Part shown: positions 9,183 through 20,130 of the stretch, piece by piece
Position numbering within the stretch: the first letter of the stretch is position 1
Layout: each line of letters begins with the position of its first letter
NCBI GenBank assembly: GCA_947462335.1
Contig: OX381708.1
Coordinates: 8,370,001-8,434,000, forward strand
DNA from: Harmothoe impar
Taxonomy: Eukaryota; Annelida; Polychaeta; Phyllodocida; Polynoidae
Length of the DNA stretch: 64,000 bases
Reading direction: 5' to 3'
The notes under the pieces: model-generated
Databases searched by the model: none
What the model saw: the letters and a program-made list of their open reading frames with translations, nothing else
What the model was told of the DNA's origin: nothing
Program-made: the position numbers and the translations under genes

Positions 9183-10507
9183 TGTTGACCCTGCCTCTGC
9201 ACCCCCCCCTGGTTGTAAGGGGAGTACGGGTTGAGTGACTGGTACTGTTGCTGCTGCTGCTGAGGTTGGTACCTCTGTTGCTGATGAGATTGGGTTTGCT
9301 GCTGACCCTGGTTACCACCGCTGCACCCCCCTTTCGCCCTGTGATTACCCCTACAGACACAGCAGACGTGTGACTTGTGGCAGGGGTTGAAATTGCAACT
9401 CGTAAAGTTCCATGATGCGCAAACATCGTCGGGGCACCAAATTCTTGGTGACTTGTTCTGGCCCCCACCGCCTCCCTGGTTCCCACGCCCACCTTGGTTT
9501 CCAGAGTTCTGCGGTTGCAAGAGCCTCATGGCATCTACATACGCCCGAGTGTTCTCGATGCCAAAATGTGTGGCATTAGCAGTGTGCTCCGCCGCCGTAT
9601 AACCACTCTGGCCTGCTGCCACCTTGGATGTGACGTCAAACTCATACCTGGCCACCGCCTTGTTGGTGTATGTGGGCCGTATCTCTTTAAGAGTTATATA
9701 TTTAAAATGTTCCAAGTACCCCTCTGGTGAGAATCGTGTGTCTTTGGCCTTAAGGATACACTGGAGGACGCTGACCATCCCATACATAAGCTCCCTATAT
9801 GTCATTTCCTCATAACCTTTGTCGTACGGGAGATGGTAATCTGGCCGTATCCAGTGACGCGACCTTTTGCGTCTGACTGGCTCGCCCATCCAACCACCAC
9901 CTCCATGCTCACCTGTCGCGGACATCGAAGATCCTCCTGCTCCGCCCAAGCCTAAGGCCTGCAAGCCCAAACCCACCGACTGGAGACCTGCTTGGAGCGT
10001 AGATGAAGCCAAAGCAGGATTAACTCCAGAATTAAACGGGCTCCCATCTGCGTAGAACAGAAGGGGAGGCGTTTGTGAAGACGACGAACCGCCAGCTATG
10101 TTGTCACCGGAAGCGCCGCCATTTTGCGCTGTAACTGGTTCCTCGGTCGCTGGCTGCGTTCGATGATCCGGGGAAGCCAGTCTGCGTTCGATGACCTCAT
10201 TTTCCGCGTTGATCGCTGCCAAACGCTCCTCCAACTTACGCACGTCCTCTTTCTGCCGTAATAAAGATTGTTTCTCCTCAACTTATGCCAACTGAGTTTG
10301 CAAATCCCCGAGCCGGTCCATAGATGGTGACTCCGGCTCGCGCACCGGCGGTGGCTTGCCTGGGTCCTTGCCTGGTGTACTGAGCAGTGATTCCTCCTCC
10401 TCTGCTTTCTCTAAATCCACCTTGGTCCCCTTATATGGGGTCGCACACTGTGGACATTTCTTCTTCCTGCCGTCATACTCAAAGCCACACTCACACTTAT
10501 ACATCAT
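9179..10507 (-). pseudogene. Ngaro gag-like gene with one in-frame stop
   Basis: One frame runs from ATG at 10507 to TGA at 9179-9181 and is interrupted by a single TAA at 10283-10285. The first part (74 codons) starts with a zinc-ribbon-like CECGFEYDGRKKKCPQC. After the stop a predicted coiled coil (RKLEERLAAINAENEVIERR) follows. Next is a conserved gag-like central part, then a Cys/His cluster near residues 270-310 of the second part (SCNFNPCHKSHVCCVCRGNH), and a Gln-rich tail. Frame and homology continue across the stop, so a single-base nonsense change is the simplest explanation. Read-through in the living element cannot be excluded. Confidence 0.8.
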
Positions 10508-10510
10508 GAG

Positions 10511-10769
10511 ATATTATATGACATTTGAGCACGCACAAAGCACCCGACCGCTGTCGGTGACGCCAAGCAAGCAAGTATACAGTAGCCAAGGGCTGAGGCT
10601 TCCCTGGCAACCAGCAGTTCATAAGTTAACCACCAGGGGGGGGTGTTGATGTGAAACTCAAGCAAGCAAAGTTAGTACAACCGGCCGCCACAAGGTGGCA
10701 TGGCAGAGCCGCTGAAGTAATTGAACTTCTCCCATCAATACTAGTTACAAGGGGTTGTTCCTACACATT
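10511..10769 (-). repeat. Ngaro 5' terminal repeat (part A)
   Basis: About 257 bases matching the right part of the 380 bp units, from ATGACATTTGAGCACGCAC to CCTACACATT. It differs from them at a few bases (for example GGTGACGCC versus GGTGTTGCC). It contains the start of the element transcript in the minus sense. Confidence 0.85.
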
Positions 10770-12440
10770 ATCATACCTACCCCCCCCCTAATATGGACCC
10801 AAGGAATTCAATGGTGCTATCGGTTTGTTGCTAATACAGCTGGTTGCCTAGCAACAGCTATTCTAATTGTTTATCTGCCTAGCAACACACATTTCCATGG
10901 TCCTAAGGTTGATTATTATCATACCTACCCCCCTAAATTGGACCAAAGAAATTCAATAGTTCTATGGGTTTGTTGCTAATACAGCTGGTTGCCTAGCAAT
11001 GGCTATTCTTATTGCTTATCTGCCTAGCAACAGACATTTCCATGGTCCTAAGGTTGATTATAATCATACCTAACCCCCTAATATGGATCCAAGGAATTCA
11101 ATAATTCTATAGGTTTGTTGCTAATACAGCTAGTTGCCTAGCAACGGTTATTCTAATTGTTTATCTGCCTAGCAACAGACATTTATACGGTCCTGAAGTT
11201 TGTTATAATCATACCTATCCCCCTAATATGGACCCAAGGAATTCAATGATTCTATCTGTTTGTTGCTAATACAGCTGGTTGCCTAGCAACGGCTATTCTA
11301 ATTGTTTATCTGCCTAGCAACACACATTTCCATGGTCCTGAAGTTAATTATAATCATGCCTACCCCCTTAATATGGACCCAAGGAATTCAATGATTCTGT
11401 CTGTTTGTTGCTAATACAGGTGGTTGCCTAGCAACAGCTATTCTAATTGTTTATCTGCCTAGAAACACACATTTCCATGGTCCTGAAGTTCATTATAATC
11501 ATACCTACCCCCCCCTAATATGGACCCAAGGAATTCAATGGTTCTATCCGTTTGTTGCTAATACAGCTGGTTGCCTAGCAACAGCTATTCTAATTGTTTA
11601 TCTGCCTAGCAACACACATTTCCATGGTCCTAAGGTTGATTATTATCATACCTACCCCCCCTAATATGGACCAAAGAAATTCAATAGTTCTATCGGTTTG
11701 TTGCTAATACAGCTGATTGCCTAGCAACAGCTATTCTAATATTGTTTATCTGCCTAGCAACACACATTTCCATGGTCCTCAGGTGTATAATAATCATACC
11801 TAACCCTCCTAATATGGATCCAAGAAATTCAAAGGTTCTATCGGTTTGTTGCTTATACAGCTGGTTGCCTAGCAACGGCTATTCTAATTGTTTATCTGCC
11901 TAGCAACACACATTTCCATGGTCCTGAAGTTGATTATAATCATACCTACCCCCCCTAATATGGACCCAAGGAATTCAATGGTTCTATCTGTTTGTTGCTA
12001 ATACAGCTGGTTGCCTAGCAATGGCTTTTCTTATTGATTATCTGCCTAGCAACCTACATTTCCATGGTCCTGAAGTTGATTATAATCATGCCTGCCCCCC
12101 TTAATATGGACCCAAGGAATTCAATGATTCTGTCGGTTTGTTGCTTATACAGCTAGTTGCCAAGCAACAGCTATTCTAATTGTTTATCTGCCTAGCAACA
12201 CACATTTCCATGGTCCTAAGGTTGATTATTATCATACCTACCCCCCTAATATGGACCCAAGAAATTCAATTGTTCTAATAGTTTCTTGCTTATACAGCTG
12301 GTTGCCTAGCAACGGCTATTCTAATTGTTTATCTGCCTAACAACACACATTTCCATGGTCCTAAGGTTAATTATAATCATACCTACCCCTCCTAATATGG
12401 ACCAAAGGAATTCAATGGTTCTTTCGGTTTGTTGCTCATA
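10770..12440. repeat. Satellite of ~148 bp monomers carrying X-box-like sites
   Basis: About eleven tandem monomers. Each has a C-run, AATATGGACCCAAGGAATTC, TTTGTTGCTAATACAGCTGG, GTTGCCTAGCAAC, a second CTGCCTAGCAAC and TTTCCATGGTCC. GTTGCC-T-AGCAAC fits the RFX X-box half-site pair GTNRCC/RGYAAC. Single or diverged monomers lie at 5430-5602, 13640-13860 and 18658-18845. Short open frames in the array are not genes. Confidence 0.93.
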
Positions 12441-12757
12441 CAGTAGGGTGTTCCACACCTCGCGCAACTCGCGTAAGTTTGATCGCGAGCTGCCGTATTT
12501 TTGTCTTTCCAACATCATTAGAGTAAGTTCTAATGGGTACTTTTTCACAATTCAAACAGCTATGGAATTACCAGAATGTCTACTTTCACACCCAATAATA
12601 TGCAGTGTTCAGCATTTCTGGTTGTGATGCTATGACATGAAATGTAAAGTAAAGTTGTGTCAACTTTTGAGGTGGCTGGCGGCCTGCACTGCAGCCAAGT
12701 CCCCATACAACCTACCCTCACTCAACCAGCTGGCTGCATTAGCTTTGCATCCATTAG
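12441..12757. other. Unique spacer after satellite array
   Basis: The satellite stops within a monomer at TTGCTCATACAG and a CpG-containing stretch (CTCGCGCAACTCGCG) begins. No gene or recognisable domain is seen. Confidence 0.5.
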
Positions 12758-13106
12758 TTAACCCTTTCCCTGCTGGCCTTGAAAAACGTCATTTGGGACT
12801 TAACCACCGGCACTATGCCATGGGAATATGCAACTTTGCAATTATATGCTCCTTGGGATAGTGGCTAAGGAGTGAAATAAGTTGTATTGGAGACAGAATT
12901 TACATTTTTCTGACAAGGGGACGTAGTATTCATGTTAAATATTTTTGGATTGATTCAAAAATTGCTATTCTTTGTACCATAGCAGGTGTTGTAATTTAGT
13001 GATATTGCTGCCCTAGGGTAGCAATTTTGCTGCCCTAGGGCAGCAGCGGTTTTTCAATGCTATTTTAGATGCTGCCCAGAGGCAGCAGCGGCCCTTAAAG
13101 GGTTAA
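12758..13106. mobile_element. MITE with TTAA ends (piggyBac-like)
   Basis: The left end is TTAACCCTTTCCCTGCTG. The right end is CAGCAGCGGCCC followed by TTAAAGGGTTAA. TTAA flanks and CCCTTT termini are typical of piggyBac-type MITEs. Internally GCTGCCCTAGGGYAGC palindromes occur near 13008-13043. No transposase is present. Confidence 0.65.
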
Positions 13107-13476
13107 ATGTAGTGTTTCAGCATGCTCTATACATGTTTGTGGTCATTTCAACACTTGTGCGGAATTTCTACTCAAAATAGTTCCGAAAATATAGGTGTTT
13201 TTGAACAAAACTGCCAAATCTCACCACAACCCCCTCCCCATATAATTTCTGCCCAAAGTACACTTTATTACCACATATTTTAGGTATCCAAATGTGTGTT
13301 TAGGTTAGCTGAAAGTCAAAAATTGAAGACAGCCCAGGGTAAAATATGGATGCACCTCTGTTTAAGTATTGAGAATAATAGTGTCATGACAGATCTGTGG
13401 CCTTTATCTGAAAGCTCTGAATGTTAGAAGAAGAACAAAAAAAGAATGAAGTCAATCAGACAATTATTAAGCGTAG
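13107..13476. other. AT-rich spacer, no gene seen
   Basis: No open frame, repeat or RNA gene could be supported here. Confidence 0.4.
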
Positions 13477-13602
13477 CAGACCCATTTGAATACGGAAAAG
13501 TATTGGGCTGATTAGGCTTATTTAGTGCCTACCATTTAATAACAAATGTAAAGGCTTTGACTTTCACTATTCTCTATACTTTTCCGTATTCAAACAGATC
13601 TG
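13477..13602. mobile_element. 126 bp TIR element (MITE)
   Basis: The left end CAGACCCATTTGAATACGG continues to GAAAAGTAT. The right end is its inverse, beginning ATACTTTTCCGTATTCAAAC and closing CAGATCTG. The TIR is about 27 bp with three or four mismatches. Confidence 0.75.
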
Positions 13603-13639
13603 ATATGACACTGTTAATTCTATTTTCGATGAAACAGCC

Positions 13640-13866
13640 TACATACAGCTGGTTGCCTAGCAACGGCTATTCTAACTGTCGATCTGCCTAGCAACACACA
13701 TTTCCATGGTCCTTAGTTTGATTATAATCAAACCTACCCCCTTATATGGACCCAAGGAATTCAATGGTTCTATCTGTTTGTTGCTAATACAGCTGGTAGC
13801 CTAGCAACATCTTTTGTAATTGTTTATCTGCCTAGCAACACACATTTCCTTACCCCCTACCATGGA
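13640..13866. repeat. Two diverged X-box satellite monomers
   Basis: Both monomers contain the CAGCTGGTTGCCTAGCAAC-type segment and TTTCCATGGTCC or its decayed form. Confidence 0.85.
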
Positions 13867-14009
13867 CCCAAGGAATTCATCGGAAATATTATATTTGACG
13901 TAATATCATCCTTCCCCCTGATAACCCCTTCCCGGCCCTGCTTTTTCGGTGTCTTGAATGGGTTCCCTTCAAACATACCAACCATGTAGACATTATGTTT
14001 CTTCAAATG

Positions 14010-14081
14010 CAAGAATTGCGGTTGTTGCCTTGTATAAAAATGCCTGAGGCATTTTTTACGCGGCAACAACCGCAATTCTTG
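14010..14081. repeat. 72-base near-perfect foldback hairpin
   Basis: CAAGAATTGCGGTTGTTGCC at 14010-14029 is perfectly complementary to 14062-14081. Inside, AAAAATGCC-TGA-GGCATTTTT continues the stem around a 3-base loop. It abuts the left end of dispersed repeat A. It could be a tiny MITE or a small-RNA precursor; no transcription evidence is available. Confidence 0.75.
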
Positions 14082-14510
14082 TTACCTGGAGTATACATTG
14101 TCTGGCATATGCTGGCAGCGCCTGTAACTGTGAGGGCATTAGTACCTTTATTAGAGTTAGGTTTGGCACCAACAGGAGGAGGCCAGCTTAATCCCTTTGA
14201 TGTTGTCATTATGGGCCATAAAACTTCTGGAGAGAAATGGAGATTTCATTAGCACTGCAATTAAATACAGTAGAGGAAGGGGCTAATGAGGTGAGTTTGG
14301 TGTATTTGAGGTTCCAATTTGACCATTGACTATAGATATAAGACTCCCACAGAAAACTCTTTAGCCAAGCTCTTTGTCAGCCTCGCCCGGTTCTGCCAGA
14401 CAAGGTATAGAATAAATTTTACACAACACGTATAGGAGTACTTCATTCCTACACCACTTGTGTATGAATTACATCCCCACCCAGGCATATCCACCCAGGC
14501 ACCCCTCACT
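14081..14510. repeat. Dispersed repeat family A, internally deleted copy
   Basis: It matches 381-403 directly joined to 887-1290, through the AATAAA and the ACCCAGGCA repeat at the right end. Confidence 0.8.
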
Positions 14511-15035
14511 GGCCTTATTAGGCACTGAGCGGAGTGCACATGTGGAGGAGGGCATGGTTATTAAAGTTGGTATATCAGATATATGTTTATAATAAGAGCA
14601 AGTGAGCAAAGTAGCCAGAAGATTGAGAACCATTGAATAAGGAACACCACCCTGTATATTTATATCTTATAAGTCTGGGTAGCCTTTATGACCCGGTGTG
14701 CGTGGTACCTATTCTCAAACAAATAAATATATAGGGGCTATACCCCAAATGGACTTTTTGCCTATAGTTTAATGGGCTAATAGATACATTGTAAGCTACT
14801 TCTAGTACATATCTTACTCCACAATTTGGCAAAAAACCAAAGCAGAATATATTATCAGTAAATAACCCTACTGTGTTAGATAAATAGGCTGCTGCGTCTT
14901 GGTGGGAAGAAACCGGTTGTAGATGACAGCCACAGAGGATACGCTATGAAAAAAGTCTCCATACAGTCAACTATCAGAGACAGGGTGGAGGTGTGGCCCC
15001 TTCAGCATAACATTAAGTAGCCAAGTACACAGCGA
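14511..15035. other. Spacer without recognisable gene
   Basis: AT-rich DNA; only short frames that lack domains. Confidence 0.4.
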
Positions 15036-15255
15036 AAAGAAGTGGAATCACTGTGACTCCCGACTTGATTACTGAGGCGACTCTCCCCAGGAGTCTGAAG
15101 TGACTCCCTTACATTAGCAGGACTCTATGATAACTCTATAATGACTCCTATTCTAAGACTCCATAATGGTTGGGAGTCACTTTAGAGTCCTAGGGAGAGT
15201 TACCTCAGTGATCGGATCTGGACTCCCATTTGAGTGTTACAGTGATTCTACTTCT
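15036..15255. mobile_element. Foldback MITE with GACTCC motifs
   Basis: The left arm starts AAGAAGTGGAATCACTGTGA. The right arm is its inverse, ending ACAGTGATTCTACTTCTT. Both arms hold repeated GACTCC/GGAGTC. It is about 220 bases with arms near 90 bases. Confidence 0.7.
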
Positions 15256-15404
15256 TCTCTCTGTGTATCTTCTACACTTTATAATATGTCATGCCCTGAA
15301 TCTTGTAATTACCAAACCAAGGTTTTGTAATTACGGTGGGTGCCCCTTAACAGAGTATTGTAACGGGGACGGGTGCTGGTGTGACTTGTGATTTATAGCC
15401 CAAA

Positions 15405-15624
15405 GGGTGCTGTTTCCCAACAAAGTGTGGATGTCTGCAATTTGCATACAACACATTCTATAAGTTGTGGAGATGATAAATAATACTATTTATTCTAACA
15501 TAAATAGTACTTACACCTACAGAGGCGGACGCCCACATTAAAATGTGGAGTTCTGAATTCACTCAATTTGCTGACTCGTTTAGGCTAACTCCAGGCGTCC
15601 ATACTATGTGGAGAAACAGCACCC
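15405..15624. mobile_element. MITE with ~30 bp TIRs
   Basis: GGGTGCTGTTTCCCAACAAA at the left is inverted at the right, in the stretch closing GAGAAACAGCACCC. Internal DNA is AT-rich and non-coding. Confidence 0.75.
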
Positions 15625-15849
15625 TGGTAATAGCCCACTGACAACAGGTTGCCAGTGAATGTCAACAAAAGCCACATTAGACTTACTCCTGTTCTGAGAA
15701 ACCTGCTGTAAACATAGTTCACGAAAATATGTTAAGTGAATATTTACACAGTGTTGAATTAAAACCAATATTGGAAATCTGCGAATTTAAAGCTGCGAGA
15801 AAATTACTTTTTTTTAGCAAATCACGTAAATTCATACTAGCAAAAATAT

Positions 15850-16080
15850 CTACATTTACAGTATGTAAATGTGGTGCCTGGAGTGGCCTGGTCATGGATG
15901 CATTATGATGCATGGTCCATTGCATTTATACGGTATCAGACACTATATATAGCAGAGCCTCTGCTCGGAGAAAGTCTGAAAGCCTGACCTGCTATACCAG
16001 GCTGATATGCTAGGAGAGTGTATAGGGGTGGCCTGAATACCTTTTTATGCAGACCTGTTTTTCCTTCACCTGGTTATGTA
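15850..16080. repeat. Dispersed repeat family A, fragment
   Basis: It resembles 600-850, sharing GCATGGTCCATTGCATTT and GAAAGCCTGACCTGCTATACC-like segments, with many small indels. Confidence 0.6.
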
Positions 16081-17337
16081 TGGCTGAGTCATCTTGTTAG
16101 CATCAAGTCTAACAATTGAATCAATACTACTTACCATCTGAAATCTAACCTAAAGTGTACTTTTGACAACCTTGATAGACCTCTCATGTAATGCTGGGGC
16201 TAATCTTGGTGGGCTGGTATACATTCTTGGTCACCCGACCATGGCCAATCACATATTTAAACTGTATAAACTGGAGCATTGTTAGTTTAATGTATCTCAT
16301 ACTTTTACAGTTAAACCTGTGCACCATGATGATTATATTTAAGTAGATCAATTGGAGAATAAGTAATTATGAGAAGGCAATTAAGCTACATGTACATATA
16401 TGAGGTATACAGTTAGTTGTCATCAGAACCTCTGTACCATAGTACATGTGCGGAGTTTAAGAGACATAATGGGTCATTAGGAGGCGGTAATTCAGCTACC
16501 AGAAAATCAAGTTATAAGAAAACATTGCAATTCCTTTCATTAACTATTTTCCTTGCGTTTATTCGTTATGGTAGCAATGTTTTCCTTTAATATTGTAATT
16601 TGCAAATAGGTATAGACTGAATGTGACAGTAGTATCTATAGAGATTGTTATATTGTGAATGCATGCTTACTCAAATAGTGTTATGATGCACCCCTAAGGT
16701 CTTGATTTCTGGGAATCACCAGTTATTTATGACAATGTGATGTAGTTTTAATATGCTAAATGATAAATGAGAGCCTTCCAACTTTCCATAGGAGGCAAAT
16801 TAGTAGTGCTGGGGTTGGGTGGAGGCAGGAGTCTTTACAGTTGGTATTGAATAGAGATGGAGCTACATGTACCAGCAGCTACCATGCATGCAACCATTTT
16901 GACATTTCACTCATGTATCTGCACAATTCTATATATTCCATACCAGAAAATAAACTCTTGGTGTTCTCATATTTAATAAATTAGATAAAACACCTTTCTG
17001 TGGTCTGTGCTGGTGAGAAACCGTCCTATCCATACTCACCTATGAATGTGGGTAACGTCTGTTTTCAGTAGACCCCACCAAGGAAAGAAATAATAGGAAG
17101 GGAAATAATTCCACCAAATGCCCATGTCCTCTTGTCATTATACATATACCCCTTTTAAGATATGACATTCCTAAATCCTGTTATCAAAGTCAGTGTTGAA
17201 GATCTTAGCTGCAGAACAAGGTTCGTCTGGACCGGGATCACCCAGCCATGACCAACCACCCTTCTACCACCTGTACAAAGTGCAAAAAGGGCTATCAAAC
17301 AGGCCACTACCCTCCTGCATTCCTGCACCAACATGTG

Positions 17338-17407
<70 letters not shown>

Positions 17408-18657
17408 TCAAGTAATAACCTAGCTGAGGCTTGTTCCAGGTGGTGAGCAGTCTAATGGGTGTATATGTAGGTTGTATTCTGATTCATGAGGCCCCTGACA
17501 CAGTTTAAAACTCATGAGGCCAATTAAAGTAGTTATCAGCTGGAGAGGCAGTTGAATAATTAAGCGCTAACTAGATATAAGTACCAGAGTGCAACAACTG
17601 TTAATAAGCATGTCTAACCGCCTGCCTAGTAGACGTCTGTATAACAATCTCTATAGCCATATCCAATACAGCCAAGCTGCCACCAGCTTGGACGAAAATG
17701 TGTTCTTTTTTTTAATGAGAGCACCAAGTACAGATTACAGACCTCCCTGATAAGCCCTTTACATACCCCTTGGTGGTTGTTAGACAGGGTACATATGAGG
17801 GGTACTAGACTTTTATGTGCGTACCCATGTGCCAGAATCTGTAAATCATTATGCATGCTAATTTACACAGTTGGATTTAAATCTACATGCAGTAGAGATT
17901 TGATGCACGCAGTGAGAAGTTCCCTATCCCACCTGCACCATTTAGTCCAGTGAATGAAGAGAAATAAGCAGTCTAGGGTCAACAAAATTGCTACATGCAA
18001 TATTTTTGTTTTAATGGACACTCTGATATGTCTACTTCTCATTAAAAAAAAGTTTACAAAAATCGTCCTTGGGGAACCCGCCTAAAAATGGCCATTCCCA
18101 AAGTGACTCTAGGACCTATGGTATCTCCTCACAGGCATGCTTTACACTGCACTATGCACGACAGTGAATGCCGTTGGTAGGCACCACTCACCCCTCAATC
18201 CCCTTCTTTCTTTTTAAATATTGGCATTTGTTCTAAGATACCAAACTAGGTCAATTCTAAAAATAGCCTCATGCACTGTCCTACTTACAAGGCTTTCTGG
18301 TGCTGTATCTCTGATCACCAGTGTAAAGCACAGCCAGCCTGCAGCTCTACAGGAAGGTCAGATATGCTAGTTTGTAATGGTTAATGATACTATTATACGT
18401 CATGAACATGAGTTCTAATATATAATTTTTACTATATACCTTATAGTGCTGCAGCATTGGAGAGCTAGGAGCATTCTGGCGACACCCATCAACAAAAAAG
18501 ACTAAAGTACGCCATATACCACCGGAAAGCTCTGATCATGGGCTTTTCAGATATGGTGACTGTAAAAAGATCCAAGAATACCGCCAAAATCCAAGATGGC
18601 CGCCAAAATTTCAGGATTTCATCTTCTGTGACCTAGATATGGCTTAGAATACTATTT
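16081..18657. other. Gene-poor intergenic region
   Basis: Only short frames without domains are seen. It holds a TA microsatellite at 17336-17405 and, near 18590, a CCAAGATGGCCGCC motif. Confidence 0.45.
17336..17405. repeat. (TA)n microsatellite
   Basis: About 70 bases of alternating T and A with two G interruptions. Confidence 0.97.
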
Positions 18658-18845
18658 TTAACACTGCCTGCTGCCCCTAAATTGGACCCAAGGAATTTAA
18701 AATTTCTATTCTTCTTTTGTTAATATCACTGGTTGCTTAGCAATGACTGTTCTAATCGTTTATCTGCCTAGCAACACAGTTTTCCATGGTCCTGAGGTTG
18801 ACTATAATCATACCTACCCCCCCCCCCCTCCTAAATTGAACCCAA
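18658..18845. repeat. Diverged X-box satellite monomer
   Basis: It has TTGGACCCAAGGAATT, GGTTGCTTAGCAATG, CTGCCTAGCAACAC and TTTCCATGGTCC in the satellite order. Confidence 0.8.
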
Positions 18846-20130
18846 GCAATTCTGGAGACCCCTTCAGTGACTCTGGGGACCCTTCAGTAATTCTGTGGAC
18901 CCTTGCAGTAGCTCTGGGGACCCCTTAATTAAGTGGCCTTTGGGACCCTTCAGCTGCTCTGGGGACCCTCCCAGCAGCTCTGGAGACCCTTCCAGTAGCT
19001 CTGGGAACCCCACAATTCTAGTACTGTTCTAGTGTACTATGTGGTTAAGTGTGAGTGGTGAGAATGCCCCCTTTTTTTTTTTTAAGTGTTTTATTGGGTT
19101 AAAATAATACAATTACAAGAATGCATTATACCTAGCTACCGCTATTAACCCATTATGGCCAAGCATCAACTATAGTTGATGCCATGGGGGGCCGAGCATC
19201 GACTATAGTCGATGCCATGTGGGGCCGAGCATCGCCTATAGTCATTATAACTCTATGGGATTCAGTAAAGGCTCGGCCCAGGGCAAGTTGCTGTAAAAAT
19301 GGGCCGGCCCCACCACCAGCAAATACTTTTTTTGGGAGGTCCTAAAGGGTTAAGCTGCTCTGGGGACCCCTTCAGTTACACTGGGGAATCCTTCAGTGAC
19401 TCTGTGATTCCCTTTAGTGACTCTGGGCATCCCTTCAGTGACTCTGTGGACCCTTCCAGTGGCTCTAGGGACCATTCCAGTAGCTCTGGGGACCCTCCCA
19501 GAGGCTTTGGGACCCTACAGGTGGCTCTGGAGACCCTCCCAGCAAGTCTGGGACCCTCTCAGTGCTCTGGGAATCCCTGGAGAGGCTGTGATGACCCTTT
19601 CAGCGGCTCTTGGGTCCCTTCTAGTTGCTCCCAGAGGACCTTTGCAGACTGTGGTAGCACCTCAGGTTGCTGTGGGTGCATCCTTGCTGATTCTGTGAGC
19701 CCCTCTGCTGATTCTATGACCACATCTATTCCTTGAAACACCCATGCTGACTCTGGGTATGCATACCCTGGTATTATTAAATGTCTACTAGCTCTGAAAA
19801 CCTCTTTGCTGGTACCAAGGACAACTCCTCCTCCTGTAGCGGGGATGACTAGATCATGTTCTCCTCTACCAGGAACAAATAACTCATCTTCCCCTATACC
19901 AGGGATGACTAGATAATCTTCCCCTGTAACAGGGACGACCGTACCGACTCCCTCAGAACCACTGAAGGGGTCCCTAGAGTCACTGAAGAGGTCCACAGAG
20001 CTACTGGAAAGGTCCACAGAGTCACTGGTAGGGTCCCCAGAGCCGCTAAAGGGGTGCCCAGAATCAATTTAGGGGTCCCCAGAGCTACTGGAAGGGTCCA
20101 AAGAGCCGCAGTAAGGATTCACAGGGGTTC
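18846..20130. repeat. Inverted pair of ~22 bp minisatellite arrays
   Basis: The left arrays (18850-19010 and 19365-19700) read CTCTGGGGACCCTTCAGTGA in variants. The right array (about 19955-20130) is the complement, reading TCACTGAAGGGGTCCCCAGA-like units. The centre (19700-19950) holds a different ~50 bp repeat (ACCAGGGATGACTAGAT). A MITE at 19145-19353 splits the left array. Long frames here, including 19299-19736, are repeat artefacts. Confidence 0.8.
19145..19353. mobile_element. TTAA MITE with internal perfect palindromes
   Basis: The left end is TTAACCCATTATGGCC and the right end is CCTAAAGGGTTAA. Inside are GCATCAACTATAGTTGATGC and GCATCGACTATAGTCGATGC, two perfect 20 bp palindromes, plus a decayed third. 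Confidence 0.65.

Larger units (their letters stand above)
5603..10769 (-). mobile_element. Ngaro-type tyrosine-recombinase retrotransposon
   Basis: In the minus-strand sense the order is: terminal repeat part A (10769-10511), gag (10507-9179), RT/RNase H (9182-7425), tyrosine recombinase (7528-6470), then repeat part B and extra A+B units (6440-5606). Split direct repeats, a tyrosine recombinase in place of an integrase and no methyltransferase domain match Ngaro/PAT-type elements of the DIRS order, not DIRS1 with its inverted ends. The ends meet the satellite at ATT with no target duplication, as expected for recombinase integration. One in-frame stop in gag means this copy is probably defective, although the two enzyme frames are open. 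Confidence 0.9.

Noticed and set aside
9166..9492. 108-codon minus-strand frame overlapping gag
   Set aside because: It is a different frame over the Gln-rich end of gag and lacks any domain.
18590..18610. AAGATGG motif as a promoter mark
   Set aside because: A single site within decayed repeat DNA, with no gene start near it.
19299..20017. 145- and 152-codon frames on opposite strands
   Set aside because: Both run through inverted 22 bp repeat arrays and a MITE.
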